Notes: generated by a model not told the origin, from the sequence alone. A stretch of 64,000 nucleotides of DNA from Cytobacillus firmus (GCF_023657595.1 NZ_CP098323.1:2318001-2382000), one strand, 5' to 3'. Shown: positions 17,462 to 26,479, counted from the first letter of the stretch. A program made the numbers and translations.

Positions 17462-19427
17462 ATGGGATGAGTTTTTTATTACGGGAGATCCCCTTATACT
17501 AGGTTCCCAGATTGCCATTTTGCTGACAATGATTGGTGCAGTGGCAGGGATTACCTATCTGAAAAAATGGAAATACCTGTGGACAGAATGGCTGACTACA
17601 GTTGACCATAAAAAAATCGGTATTATGTATATCATCTCCGCCGTATTGATGTTTTTCCGCGGCGGGATGGACGGGTTGCTGATGAAAGCTCAGACATCAC
17701 GTCCTGAAATGGAATTCCTGAATTCCCAGCATTACAATGAAATTTTCACAACACACGGTGTGATTATGATTCTTTTCATGGCGATGCCGTTTTTGATTGG
17801 TTTAATGAACGTTGTCATTCCGCTGCAGATCGGTGCGCGTGACGTTGCCTTCCCTCAGCTGAATGCTCTAAGCTTCTGGCTGTTCTTCAGCGGAGCTATG
17901 CTGTTCAATATTTCCTTCGTTATCGGAGGGTCACCTGATGCAGGATGGACTTCCTACTTCCCTCTTGCAGGCAAGGAATTCAGTCCGGGAATCGGTAATA
18001 ACTATTATGCAGTTGCCCTTCAGATTGCCGGTATCGGTACATTAATGACAGGTATAAACTTTATCGTCACGATTTTGAAAATGAGAACAAAAGGCATGAC
18101 ACTGATGAAAATGCCGATGTTTACGTGGACTACTTTCGTAACATCCATTTTGATTGTGGCGGCTTTCCCAATTTTCACAGTCGCATTGGCATTGATGACG
18201 TTTGACCGTCTATATGGAACGCACTTCTTTACCGTATCCGGCGGAGGCATGGATATGCTTTGGGCTAACCTTTTCTGGCTATGGGGCCACCCTGAGGTAT
18301 ATATTGTTGCCCTTCCTGCTTTCGGGATATTCTCGGAAGTCATTGCAACTTTTTCAAGAAAATCATTGTTTGGATATAAATCGATGGTATTTTCCATCCT
18401 TGGAATTGCACTTCTAAGTATGGTTGTATGGGTTCACCATTTCTATACAATGGGTTCAGGACCTGCAGTTAACTCATTCTTCTCCATCACGACGATGGCG
18501 ATTGCCATACCGACTGGAGTTAAGATGTTCAACTGGCTGTTTACGATGAGGAAAGGCCGCATAAAAATTACGTCTGCGATGCTTTGGGCACTTGCATTCG
18601 TTCCTTGCTTTGTCATCGGCGGGGTTACAGGCGTCATGCTGGCAATGGGTGCAGCGGATTATCAGTATCACAATACCTTATTCCTGGTTGCCCATTTCCA
18701 CTATGTATTAATTCCGGGTGTTGTATTTGCGGTATTTGCAGGCCTGTACTACTGGTGGCCAAAAATGTTCGGCTTCATGCTGAATGAAAAACTCGGAAAA
18801 TGGCATTTCTGGCTATTCGTTATCGGCTTTAACGTAACATTCATGCCTATGTTCTTCCTTGGATTAAACGGAGCTGTAAGACGTGCATACACATACTCTG
18901 CCGAATCAGGCTTTGCACCTTTATTCATGCTTTCGGCCATTGGTTCAATTGTTCTCGCAGCCGGATTCGCTGTCTTCTGCTATAACATTTACTGGAGCAT
19001 CCGCTATGCGGACAGAAACATCTCAAGCGATCCATGGGATGCAAGAACACTGGAATGGTCTACTGCATCACCTGTTCAGTTCTATAACTTTGCGAAGCTG
19101 CCTGAAGTGAAATCTCTTGATCCATTCTGGCACATGAAGAAAAAGAATGAAGGATTAACTTTGCATGACAGTGAAATTGAAGAAATTCATATGCCAAGCA
19201 ACTCATGGGTACCGATTTATATGGGTGTTATTTTTGGCATCGCAGGTTTCCTCCTTGTGTTTGAGTGGCACATCGCTGCGGCTGTTGCCGGTATTGGCAT
19301 ATTTGCCGGATTGATTATCCGTTCATTCGATTACAACGAAGGATTCCATGTTTCAAAAGAAGAAATTCACCGAATTGAAAACGCGTGGAGAAAAACAGAA
19401 GGAGAGGTGCACAATCATGTCAGCTAA
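17451..19427 (+). CDS. qoxB: quinol oxidase aa3 subunit I
   Basis: The catalytic heme-copper subunit, 658 residues, about 14-15 membrane helices. Heme and CuB ligands are visible: THGVIMI for low-spin heme, WGHPEVYIVALPAFG with the His-Tyr pair, VWVHHFY for CuB, and VAHFHYVLIPG for the two heme ligands. It pumps protons while reducing oxygen to water. The ATG at 17451 follows GGAGGTGACC and lies within the end of qoxA (11-bp overlap). Confidence 0.96.
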   Translation: MGIKWDEFFITGDPLILGSQIAILLTMIGAVAGITYLKKWKYLWTEWLTTVDHKKIGIMYIISAVLMFFRGGMDGLLMKAQTSRPEMEFLNSQHYNEIFTTHGVIMILFMAMPFLIGLMNVVIPLQIGARDVAFPQLNALSFWLFFSGAMLFNISFVIGGSPDAGWTSYFPLAGKEFSPGIGNNYYAVALQIAGIGTLMTGINFIVTILKMRTKGMTLMKMPMFTWTTFVTSILIVAAFPIFTVALALMTFDRLYGTHFFTVSGGGMDMLWANLFWLWGHPEVYIVALPAFGIFSEVIATFSRKSLFGYKSMVFSILGIALLSMVVWVHHFYTMGSGPAVNSFFSITTMAIAIPTGVKMFNWLFTMRKGRIKITSAMLWALAFVPCFVIGGVTGVMLAMGAADYQYHNTLFLVAHFHYVLIPGVVFAVFAGLYYWWPKMFGFMLNEKLGKWHFWLFVIGFNVTFMPMFFLGLNGAVRRAYTYSAESGFAPLFMLSAIGSIVLAAGFAVFCYNIYWSIRYADRNISSDPWDARTLEWSTASPVQFYNFAKLPEVKSLDPFWHMKKKNEGLTLHDSEIEEIHMPSNSWVPIYMGVIFGIAGFLLVFEWHIAAAVAGIGIFAGLIIRSFDYNEGFHVSKEEIHRIENAWRKTEGEVHNHVS

Positions 19428-20022
19428 AGTGGATACGTCTCTGCCGCTTGAATATCAAACTGAGCAGGACCGCATGAATATTCTCGGCTTCTGGGTTTTC
19501 CTTGGCGCTGAAATCGTCCTGTTTGCCACTCTGTTCGGAGTATATGGAGTTTTATATGAACGCTTTGCAGGAGGACCCACACATAAAGATATCTTTGTCA
19601 TCAAGGATGTCATGATTCAGACAGTCCTCCTTCTGACAAGCAGCTTTACAATGGGCATTGCCATTTTTGAAATGCGCCGGCATAACCTTAAAGGGCTAAT
19701 TACCTGGCTGGTGATTACCCTCGCTCTAGGCGCAGGCTTCCTCTTCATGGAGATTAATGAATTCATCCATTATGTCCATGAAGGTGCAACGATGCAAACA
19801 AGTGCATTCCTTTCCAGCTTATTTGTACTACTTGGGACACACGGAGCTCACGTAACTTTGGGAATCGGCTGGGCAACTATGGTCATCATTCAGCTTCTAA
19901 AAAGAGGCCTTACCCCTACTACAGCAAGAAAGACGTTTATTATCGGCCTTTACTGGCACTTCCTTGATGTAGTCTGGATCTTTATCTTCACATTTGTGTA
20001 TCTGAAAGGACTGGTGGCTTAA
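19417..20022 (+). CDS. qoxC: quinol oxidase aa3 subunit III
   Basis: A 201-residue integral membrane subunit with five predicted helices; it contains the subunit III pattern GFWVFLGAEIVLFATLFG near the start and GTHGAHVTLG and YWHFLDVVWIFIFT near the end. It stabilises the oxidase complex. The ATG follows AGGAGAGGTGC and overlaps the qoxB end by 11 bp, so translation is coupled. Confidence 0.95.
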   Translation: MSAKVDTSLPLEYQTEQDRMNILGFWVFLGAEIVLFATLFGVYGVLYERFAGGPTHKDIFVIKDVMIQTVLLLTSSFTMGIAIFEMRRHNLKGLITWLVITLALGAGFLFMEINEFIHYVHEGATMQTSAFLSSLFVLLGTHGAHVTLGIGWATMVIIQLLKRGLTPTTARKTFIIGLYWHFLDVVWIFIFTFVYLKGLVA

Positions 20023-20328
20023 ATGGAACATCATCAATCAAAAAGCTTCCCGATAAGCCATGTCATTGGATTTGTTGTTTCCCTTGTGCTGACTTTTGCA
20101 GCAGCAGGAATTGCTTTAAAAACCAACCTTTCTTTTAAAGTGATCATGTGGATCATCGGCTCACTGGCTGTGGTTCAGGCAGGCATGCAGCTGTTCATGT
20201 TCATGCACTTAAGAGAAGGTGAAGACGGTAAGACGAACCTCATAAATATGATTTATGCCGTATTTATGGTAATTGTTATTGTAGTTGGTTCTATTTGGGT
20301 ATTAACCTCTGGACATGCTTCACATTAA
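20023..20328 (+). CDS. qoxD: quinol oxidase aa3 subunit IV
   Basis: A 101-residue membrane protein with three helices, the usual small fourth subunit of the Bacillus aa3 quinol oxidase (SHVIGFVVSLVLTFAAAGIA; FMFMHLREGEDGKTN). It starts on the base after the qoxC stop (TAA directly followed by ATG). A terminator follows, closing the operon. Confidence 0.94.
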   Translation: MEHHQSKSFPISHVIGFVVSLVLTFAAAGIALKTNLSFKVIMWIIGSLAVVQAGMQLFMFMHLREGEDGKTNLINMIYAVFMVIVIVVGSIWVLTSGHASH

Positions 20329-20334
20329 GTATAA

Positions 20335-20368
20335 AAAAACCGGTCTCCCCATTGGAGGCCGGTTTTAT
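20335..20368. terminator. terminator of qoxABCD
   Basis: Stem AAAACCGGTCTCC with a matching GGAGGCCGGTTTT; serves both converging genes. Confidence 0.85.
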
Positions 20369-20604
20369 TTGTATTGTCTGATTCCCTTGCTTCCCTTTGT
20401 CATTTCTTCCATTACATTGATAAAAAATCCGAATCCGAAAAGCAGCATGGAAGAAACCATAATGCTTAAACCGATGGATAATACATACTCGCCTGTGATG
20501 CCGCTTACAAAAAAACCTGATATAAAAACAATGAAACCTAATATAATACCTGCTGCTGTACTATTCCTGAAAAAATGCAGGACGCGCTGCTGTTGAAGTG
20601 TCAT
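20365..20604 (-). CDS. small two-helix membrane protein, 79 aa
   Basis: Two predicted membrane helices (about 18-36 and 42-64) and a short charged tail. AAAGGAGATGGGG precedes the ATG. I do not recognise a family. Upstream lie two direct copies of TCACAAATTTGTCAAA that may be operators. Confidence 0.6.
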   Translation of the reverse strand: MTLQQQRVLHFFRNSTAAGIILGFIVFISGFFVSGITGEYVLSIGLSIMVSSMLLFGFGFFINVMEEMTKGSKGIRQYK

Positions 20605-20640
20605 TTCCCCATCTCCTTTTATTTAATATTCTAACTATGT

Positions 20641-20679
20641 TCACAAATTTGTCAAACTTTTTGTCACAAATTTGTCAAA
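20641..20679. repeat. two direct copies of a palindrome-containing 16-mer
   Basis: TCACAAATTTGTCAAA occurs at 20641 and again at 20664, 23 bp apart (about two helical turns). Each contains the perfect palindrome ACAAATTTGT. The pair is 37-75 bp upstream of the 79-aa membrane protein gene, a place suited to a repressor or activator. Confidence 0.6.
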
Positions 20680-20691
20680 TTTATTTCATAA

Positions 20692-20714
20692 AAAAAAGCT
20701 CTGCAAGCTGCAAA
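20692..20714 (-). terminator. intrinsic terminator
   Basis: Stem GCTTTGCA with TGCAGAGC then a run of seven T on the minus strand, behind the 92-aa gene. Confidence 0.7.
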
Positions 20715-20722
20715 GCGATTTT

Positions 20723-20992
20723 CTACTGATATAGCTTTTTAATGTTCTCCAAATCTTTCTTCAGACTGCATATTTCCTGCCGGGTCAGCATGAGCGGCAT
20801 TTGATCGTAGAGTGTAATGATTTGCCCTCCCTCATCTTCTTCATGAAGGGATAGATAGTTATACAAAGTTTCACATTGATTTTTGTTGAGCACTGACTGG
20901 GTACTGAAACTTTTTACTTTCTGGATTTCAAAGGCACTGGCTTCCGCATCAAAAACACCTGTAATAATATTTCCCTGCAATGTATTGGACAA
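20723..20992 (-). CDS. hypothetical protein, about 90 aa
   Basis: A soluble protein with no membrane segment and no family I recognise (GNIITGVFDAEASAFEIQKV). The TTG at 20992 has the proper eight-base spacing to AGGGGAG; a GTG at 21001 is too close to it. Single gene between two terminators. Confidence 0.55.
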   Translation of the reverse strand: MSNTLQGNIITGVFDAEASAFEIQKVKSFSTQSVLNKNQCETLYNYLSLHEEDEGGQIITLYDQMPLMLTRQEICSLKKDLENIKKLYQ

Positions 20993-21165
20993 AGTCTTCA
21001 CTCCCCTTTTTTAAGTAATATACCCATTTTTCAGAAGTAATTTCCTAATATATTGGCTTTGTTTAGAAAGATTATTATTCTGTTTAAGAATCAAAAATAG
21101 GGAAGGAAAAAGCTGTATAAAAAGGAAATATATGATATACCGAATTAAATAAAGGAGAGAATTCT

Positions 21166-21537
21166 ATGAGTAAATCATTTATTGAACAAGTACATTATAT
21201 TAGAATTCCTGTAAAAGAATTAGAACTGTCTGCCCAATGGTATAGAGATGTATTAGGACTCCAGTTACTAAACAATACTGGAAAACTTGCAATTTTAAAA
21301 GTAAATGAAGGGCCTTTCTTACTGATCTTAGTTCCTACCGAAGATGAAACTTTTGCTCATTTTACAATTGATAATGAACAAGAATTTAGCATTGGGTTTA
21401 CAAGTCCAGAATTATCTAAATTTCATCAGCACTTAATTGATAATCAAGTTAAGGTCGAGGATATAAAAGAAGATAATGGTCATGCCTTTTTCCACTTTTA
21501 TGACCTCAATGGCAATAAACTTCAAGTACATTGGTGA
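21166..21537 (+). CDS. VOC (glyoxalase/dioxygenase fold) protein
   Basis: A 123-residue protein with the paired beta-alpha-beta-beta-beta units of the VOC superfamily: VHYIRIPVKELELSAQWYRDVLGL at the N-terminus and the second half ending FYDLNGNKLQVHW. Metal ligands such as His and Glu are in the usual places, but the reaction (lyase, dioxygenase or resistance binding) cannot be told. AAGGAGAG precedes the ATG. AT content is a little higher than in its neighbours. Confidence 0.85.
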   Translation: MSKSFIEQVHYIRIPVKELELSAQWYRDVLGLQLLNNTGKLAILKVNEGPFLLILVPTEDETFAHFTIDNEQEFSIGFTSPELSKFHQHLIDNQVKVEDIKEDNGHAFFHFYDLNGNKLQVHW

Positions 21538-21645
21538 GATTATAATAAATAGTTCATTTTTAACGGTATTGGAACGGGAACGCCCAAACCAGACGTTCCC
21601 ATAATTCTTCCTGAAAACAGCTTCTTATCAATCAAATCCGATATA

Positions 21646-21676
21646 TAAAAAACCTCTCTGAAATATTTCAGAGAGG
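21646..21676 (-). terminator. intrinsic terminator of thiT
   Basis: Twelve-base stem CCTCTCTGAAAT with its complement, then TTTTTTAT on the minus strand. Confidence 0.85.
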
Positions 21677-21685
21677 CGGACATTA

Positions 21686-22285
21686 TTAGGAAGCATTCTT
21701 TTGAGTTTGAAGTCTTTCATCCGATTTTTTTATGATTAATCTCGGTGCCGATGAAATAATTAATACGGCCAGGATTGAGCAGAGAATTGCCGCTCCGAGC
21801 ATGGTTGCGCCGTTTGCCAGGAAGGAAAACAGAACCGGAGACATCCCTTCTGGTGCATAGCTTCCGAAGAAAAGCACACCTGCTATGAAATGCCAGAAAT
21901 ACCGGGCAAGGCTTCCGGCAAATACGGCTAAGACAACCCATGACAATGCCTTCTTCTTGTTACCTGCCCGCAGCTGATTTTGGATGACGCCGTAAAACAA
22001 GCCGGCAAACCCGATACAGGCAAATGCCACAAAATACTCAATAAATGCCTGTATCGGAGTGGCAATCCAGGCATCCCCCATGGCAATCTGCAAAATCCCC
22101 CATAAGAGGCCTGCAATAAAGCTGACCTTAAAGCCCCACCTGAAAGCCAGAATGAAAATCGGAATCATCGCGGCAGATATGGAAATGGATGGCGACAGCT
22201 TGATGGATGGCAGAAAATCAAGAATGATAGCAAAGGCAGCAAAAAATGAAGCCTCTATCATCGCCGTCAGGCTTAATTTTTTCAT
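21686..22285 (-). CDS. thiT: thiamine ECF transporter substrate-binding subunit
   Basis: The S component of an energy-coupling-factor importer for thiamine. The 199-residue protein has six predicted helices and the family pattern (ASFFAAFAIILDFLP; RWGFKVSFIAGLLWGILQ; YFWHFIAGVLFF). It would join the general EcfA/A'/T module encoded elsewhere. The ATG follows GGGGGA; the frame is open upstream through the riboswitch. Control by the TPP riboswitch directly upstream fits the role. Confidence 0.93.
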   Translation of the reverse strand: MKKLSLTAMIEASFFAAFAIILDFLPSIKLSPSISISAAMIPIFILAFRWGFKVSFIAGLLWGILQIAMGDAWIATPIQAFIEYFVAFACIGFAGLFYGVIQNQLRAGNKKKALSWVVLAVFAGSLARYFWHFIAGVLFFGSYAPEGMSPVLFSFLANGATMLGAAILCSILAVLIISSAPRLIIKKSDERLQTQKNAS

Positions 22286-22325
22286 AAAAAAAAATCCCCC
22301 TTCAATCGTATGACGATACCCCAAG
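22286..22325 (-). promoter_or_regulatory. expression platform of the thiT TPP riboswitch
   Basis: TCTCCCTT near 22330 can pair with AAGGGGGA, the thiT ribosome site, about 15 bp further on; a run of nine T follows directly. The same stem could thus act as a terminator and as a ribosome-site sequestrator. Confidence 0.55.
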
Positions 22326-22362
22326 GGAGAACAAGCAGGCAGAAAACTATACCTGCCTATCA

Positions 22363-22453
22363 TTCCACATTCCTGCGCTAGCATTAACTAACAGGTTCAA
22401 AGGGTCAGAACAGCGGACTGTTCACTCTCAGCGGTATGCTCCCCTTGTGGCAC
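22363..22453 (-). ncRNA. TPP riboswitch upstream of thiT
   Basis: Read on the minus strand: ACAAGGGGAGC at the 5' side, the core CTGAGAGTGAA, then ACCCTTGAACCTGTTAG and GCGCAGGAATGTGG. These are the conserved THI-box parts in order. Binding of thiamine pyrophosphate should switch thiT off. Confidence 0.93.
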
Positions 22454-22507
22454 GTTATTAAATTATCCGCTTTTAGTATATATGAAATTCATGATGGTGA
22501 AAAGGAT

Positions 22508-23848
22508 TTATTTTCCCTCGCTTATGATAACCTGTTTATCCCACTTTCCGATGCGGTAATACATATAGGCGATGAAACTGCTTATTGCAAAGCTGACACC
22601 CATACCTGCAGCTATGCCTTTATCACCCATAAACTTAGAAAATAGAAATGTTAAAGGATAGCGCAGGATCCAGAATGAAATGATATTCAGTATCAGCACT
22701 TGAAACATCGCTCCAGAAGCTCTAACCACACCATTCAATACAAAATTAATGCCCAGAAGCGGATAAAAAAAGGCAATGATCTTTAAATATTCAGTGCCGT
22801 AGTGAACTGATTCTTTATCCTGGATAAACAGGCGCACCCCGTGTTCTGCAAATAAGACCGTCCCAAGGGCGATGAGAAACATGATTCCAAGATTGTAAAT
22901 GACTCCGTACAACGCAATCTGATGCACCCGTTCCCATTGATTTCCCCCTATATTTTGACCCGCCATACTGTTGACTGCAGTTCCCAATGCCATCGCAGGA
23001 AGCATAATGATGCTGTCAATGCGCTGTGCGGCACCAAATCCCGCTACCACGTCACTGCCAAAGGAGGTGACGACAGACATAATGGCCATAACACCAGCCG
23101 ATATGACAGTCATTTGGAGCCCTGAAGGGATGCCAAGCTTGAATATCAATGCTGCCTCCTCCTTATGCGGCCAAGAAGGAATAGTGAATGGTGCCAGCTT
23201 TTTGCGGAGTATGAATATCATTCCGATTATAAATGCAAAGCCCTGTGATACGATTGTTGCATATGCGGCCCCCTCAATACCAAGCTTGAATACAGAAATA
23301 AAAAGAGGATCGAGTATTGCATTTAATACGACTGCTATCAGGACAAAGTACAGAGGATTTTTGCTGTCTCCAAGCGCTCTGAGTATAGTTCCTATAAAAT
23401 TGTAGCCAAATAAAAACAGAATTCCAATAAAGTTAATCTGCAGGTAGGATGCTGCTCCTTCGGCCATTCCCGCAGGTGTGCCCATTAAGGCCAAAATCCT
23501 TTCAGCAAGCAGGAATCCGGCTGTTCCTAGAACAACTGACAAAATTGTCTGAATGACGGTAAAAGCATTTAGATATCTTTTCAGCCCCTCTTCGTGATCT
23601 CCCCCCTTCTGCTGGGATAAAATCGTTAACGCAGCATTGTTTATGCCGATGATAAAAGAAAGTACTGTAAAGATTACAGTGCCTGAAACTGCGACAGCTC
23701 CCAATGCATCAGCCCCCAGCAAATTCCCGACCCACAGACTATCTACAAATTGATAGGAAACCTGCAGGAAATTAGTGAGCATAATGGGAGTTGAGAACAC
23801 CAGCAGCTGTTTGAGTATGTTTCCTTTTGTAAAATCCTGCTGAGCCAT
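22508..23848 (-). CDS. MATE-family efflux transporter
   Basis: A 446-residue protein with twelve predicted helices in two homologous halves, typical of sodium- or proton-coupled multidrug exporters (NILKQLLVFSTPIMLTNFLQ at the N-terminus; VAGFGAAQRIDSIIMLPAMALG in the second half). Substrate unknown. AGGTGTAAAG precedes the ATG. It lies upstream of thiT on the same strand, but the TPP riboswitch separates the two transcripts or at least their control. Confidence 0.9.
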   Translation of the reverse strand: MAQQDFTKGNILKQLLVFSTPIMLTNFLQVSYQFVDSLWVGNLLGADALGAVAVSGTVIFTVLSFIIGINNAALTILSQQKGGDHEEGLKRYLNAFTVIQTILSVVLGTAGFLLAERILALMGTPAGMAEGAASYLQINFIGILFLFGYNFIGTILRALGDSKNPLYFVLIAVVLNAILDPLFISVFKLGIEGAAYATIVSQGFAFIIGMIFILRKKLAPFTIPSWPHKEEAALIFKLGIPSGLQMTVISAGVMAIMSVVTSFGSDVVAGFGAAQRIDSIIMLPAMALGTAVNSMAGQNIGGNQWERVHQIALYGVIYNLGIMFLIALGTVLFAEHGVRLFIQDKESVHYGTEYLKIIAFFYPLLGINFVLNGVVRASGAMFQVLILNIISFWILRYPLTFLFSKFMGDKGIAAGMGVSFAISSFIAYMYYRIGKWDKQVIISEGK

Positions 23849-24129
23849 CTTTACACCTGCCTAATTTTTTTCACAGTTTCTATTATTAACTATTTCACTT
23901 TCAGTTTCCATTTTTATGGTTTTGTGAATTATTAAGTTTCTAAAAATTTATTTTCTTAACAGATGTCACATTTTTTTCACATATTACTGGCATCTGAACG
24001 CTGTTGTAGCACACTTTGTAAAAAAAAAATTATTTTTCCATAATTTACAACGTTTAAAAAGTATAAAACCCTGTATTTAACAATTTTAATTTCTTATAAT
24101 GTAGATATGTTCAATGAGGAGGGAAATAG

Positions 24130-25860
24130 TTGAAATCACGTCTTAAGAAGCCTTCGACGATTATTTCTATTGCATTGGTAGTCACGGTGATTTTGGCGGC
24201 GGTTATTTGGACCGTACAAGCAGGAAAAAAGGATGTGACTGTTCCGTTCTCTTCTGTGGAAAAAATTATAGCTTCCCAGGATGGAAAGACTGTTGCAGTA
24301 CAGGAATATAAAAATGGAAAGCTGCTGATCACAGCTCCTGATGGTGAGTACATCTCCCATGTTCCTCCCAACAGCGAGATGGTTGATAATTTAGTAGAAA
24401 CCTATAATATACAATATTCGTTCGCAACCACAGGACCTTATACCCCATGGATTCTTGGCGGTGCAGTCCTTTTGTTCATAGCAATCGGAATTTACCTGTT
24501 TAAGTCAGGAAAAGGCGGCATGGGCGCTACAAATACTATGAAGCAAAGTGTCTCGAAGCCAAAAGCCCTTCCTTCTATTTCGCTTGAAGATGTTGGCGGA
24601 ATTCAGGAAGAAATGAAAGAGGAAATTATGCAGACTCTTTCCATATTAAAAGAACCTGAGCGCTCTTTAAAAATGGGGATCAGGCCACCGAAGGGGATTC
24701 TTTTATATGGGCCTCCCGGAACGGGAAAAACCTTGCTGGCTCAGGCAATTGCCAAGGAGCTTGGAGCAACTTTCTTTTCAACAAGCGGTTCCGGGTTTAA
24801 TGAATTATTCGTAGGTGTTGGTGCATCCCGTGTCAGAAACCTTTTCCAGAATGCCAGAAAGCATTCTCCTGCTGTCGTCTTTATTGACGAAGTAGATGCA
24901 CTTGCTGGACGAAGAAAACAGCATGGCGGAGAAGAAAGTGAAAAAACGTTAACTGAACTGCTGGTCCAGCTGGACGGCGGACATTCCAATGATGGAATAT
25001 TATTTATTGCCGCCACAAACCGGAAGGATATGCTCGACGAAGCATTCCTGCGTCCTGGACGGATTGACTTCTCCTTCAACGTTCCTCTTCCAGATACAAA
25101 GGGACGGAGAGAGATCATTAACATTCATACACGAAATAGATTACTGGCTGAAGATGTAATGACAACTCTTGGAGATCTGGCAGAAAGCACTTCCGGTTTT
25201 TCAGGTGCAGATCTTCATTCCCTATTCGAAACGGCAAGCCGCAGAGCAGTCCGAAACGGCCAGGAAATTATCTCAAAAGAAGATTTGGATTACGCTCTGG
25301 ACCGTACTATTCTGGGAACCACCACACGTGCTTTACAGGATGTTGGAACGAAGCAGCGGGTTGCAATCCATGAAGCTGGCCATGCATTAGTGGCTGCTTT
25401 AACAAAACCTGGATCCGTCCGGAAAGCAACCATTATTCCGCGTGGCGAAGCGCTTGGGTATGTAGCTCCTATCCAAAAAGAACTTCATTTATCGACAACA
25501 AGTGAATTGCTGGACCAGGTCGCGATGATTCTCGCTGGCGGTGTATCAGAACGAATGATTCTTGGCGAGCACAGTATTGGGGTAAGCGGTGATGTTAAAC
25601 AAGCGAAGCATATCATAGAGCAAATGGTTGATACAGGGTTACTTGATAACGGCTTCGAGCTTACTTTCAACAAAGGACAAAAAGAAGCTAAAATGCAGGA
25701 TCTATTCCAAAAAGCACTAGAAAGATGCGAATTGATTATCGCCAATCATCAGCCTCAATTTGAGAAACTGGTAGAAGCCCTTCTGGAGAAAGAAACATTG
25801 GAAGGCAGTGAAGTCCAGGAGATTGCTGGAGAATTGAAGGCAGAAATGGTTATAGCATGA
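24130..25860 (+). CDS. short FtsH-like AAA+ metalloprotease (paralog)
   Basis: A 576-residue membrane ATP-dependent protease. Layout: membrane helix 11-30, external domain about 31-105, helix 107-124, AAA domain with Walker A GPPGTGKT (194-201), pore motif FVG (227-229), Walker B FIDEVD (251-256) and the second region of homology at 297-313; M41 zinc protease with HEAGH (414-418). The third zinc ligand is expected in GVSGDVKQA rather than the usual GASND-type sequence. It is shorter than housekeeping FtsH (about 640 aa) and probably a second copy. TTG start behind GAGGAGGG. Confidence 0.88.
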   Translation: MKSRLKKPSTIISIALVVTVILAAVIWTVQAGKKDVTVPFSSVEKIIASQDGKTVAVQEYKNGKLLITAPDGEYISHVPPNSEMVDNLVETYNIQYSFATTGPYTPWILGGAVLLFIAIGIYLFKSGKGGMGATNTMKQSVSKPKALPSISLEDVGGIQEEMKEEIMQTLSILKEPERSLKMGIRPPKGILLYGPPGTGKTLLAQAIAKELGATFFSTSGSGFNELFVGVGASRVRNLFQNARKHSPAVVFIDEVDALAGRRKQHGGEESEKTLTELLVQLDGGHSNDGILFIAATNRKDMLDEAFLRPGRIDFSFNVPLPDTKGRREIINIHTRNRLLAEDVMTTLGDLAESTSGFSGADLHSLFETASRRAVRNGQEIISKEDLDYALDRTILGTTTRALQDVGTKQRVAIHEAGHALVAALTKPGSVRKATIIPRGEALGYVAPIQKELHLSTTSELLDQVAMILAGGVSERMILGEHSIGVSGDVKQAKHIIEQMVDTGLLDNGFELTFNKGQKEAKMQDLFQKALERCELIIANHQPQFEKLVEALLEKETLEGSEVQEIAGELKAEMVIA

Positions 25861-25865
25861 TATCG

Positions 25866-25900
25866 GAACCGGTCCCTGCCTTGGGGCTGGTTTTTCTTTT
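25866..25900 (+). terminator. terminator of the FtsH-like gene
   Basis: Stem AACCGGTCCC with GGGGCTGGTT, then TTTTTCTTTTT. Confidence 0.75.
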
Positions 25901-25942
25901 TAAACTTTGTCTATTATAATAATATTATGTTAAGTGTATTTG

Positions 25943-25969
25943 AAAAGCCTCCTAATTTAGAAGGCTTTT
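25943..25969. terminator. intrinsic terminator
   Basis: Stem AAAAGCCT with AGGCTTTT; downstream of the lmo0937-type gene on the minus strand. Confidence 0.65.
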
Positions 25970-25973
25970 CCTG

Positions 25974-26126
25974 CTATCCCCTGCCGGATGCTCTGCCTCT
26001 AATAATGTTAACCACAATGATGATTGCTGCGATTACCAGCAGAATATGAATAATGCCTCCAGCTACTTTAAATATTAATCCAAGAATCCATAATACAAGC
26101 AGAATACCTGCTAATGTCCAAAGCAT
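25974..26126 (-). CDS. lmo0937-family small membrane protein, 50 aa
   Basis: A very small protein with two membrane helices and the typical start MLWTLAGILLVLWILGLIF and a basic RGR tail. Function is unknown; homologs are widespread in Firmicutes. The ATG at 26126 follows AAGGGGGTGA; the frame open upstream has no better site. Confidence 0.8.
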   Translation of the reverse strand: MLWTLAGILLVLWILGLIFKVAGGIIHILLVIAAIIIVVNIIRGRASGRG

Positions 26127-26180
26127 ACAGGTCACCCCCTTCGCTTTTGATTTATTCCTTACATACCCCTTTATAGTCAA

Positions 26181-26479
26181 GATAATGCCTTAATTGCTGA
26201 AATACTGACATTGTTATGTTTTGCAATGGATAGTTATTTTAATCCTGGAAGTTTTTCAAATACCCGTATTTTTCATCAGCAGTATCTGCATCCTTTCACC
26301 GTCTTTGCATATACTATATTCACGGCCGCCCACCTCTTCTAACGCTATCGTTGCGGGACTAACCAGACCGGAATGTGGGCGGCCACCTGTATAGGTGACA
26401 GGCACCTATACCACTACTAGACCACTTTCACACACACCATTAAAGCTGCAGACCGCTCAGGGCTTGCAGCTTTAATTAT
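26181..26479. other. intergenic stretch with two adjacent palindromes
   Basis: No gene seen. It holds GGCCGCCCAC at 26324-26333 with its exact complement at 26375-26384, directly followed by a hairpin of GTATAGGTG and CACCTATAC at 26389-26411. Neither is followed by a T-run. They do not match the eight-copy repeat family. The end holds the terminator at 26440. Confidence 0.55.
26440..26477 (-). terminator. terminator of the deacetylase pseudogene
   Basis: Stem ATTAAAGCTGCA with its complement around a 13-base loop. Confidence 0.65.
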
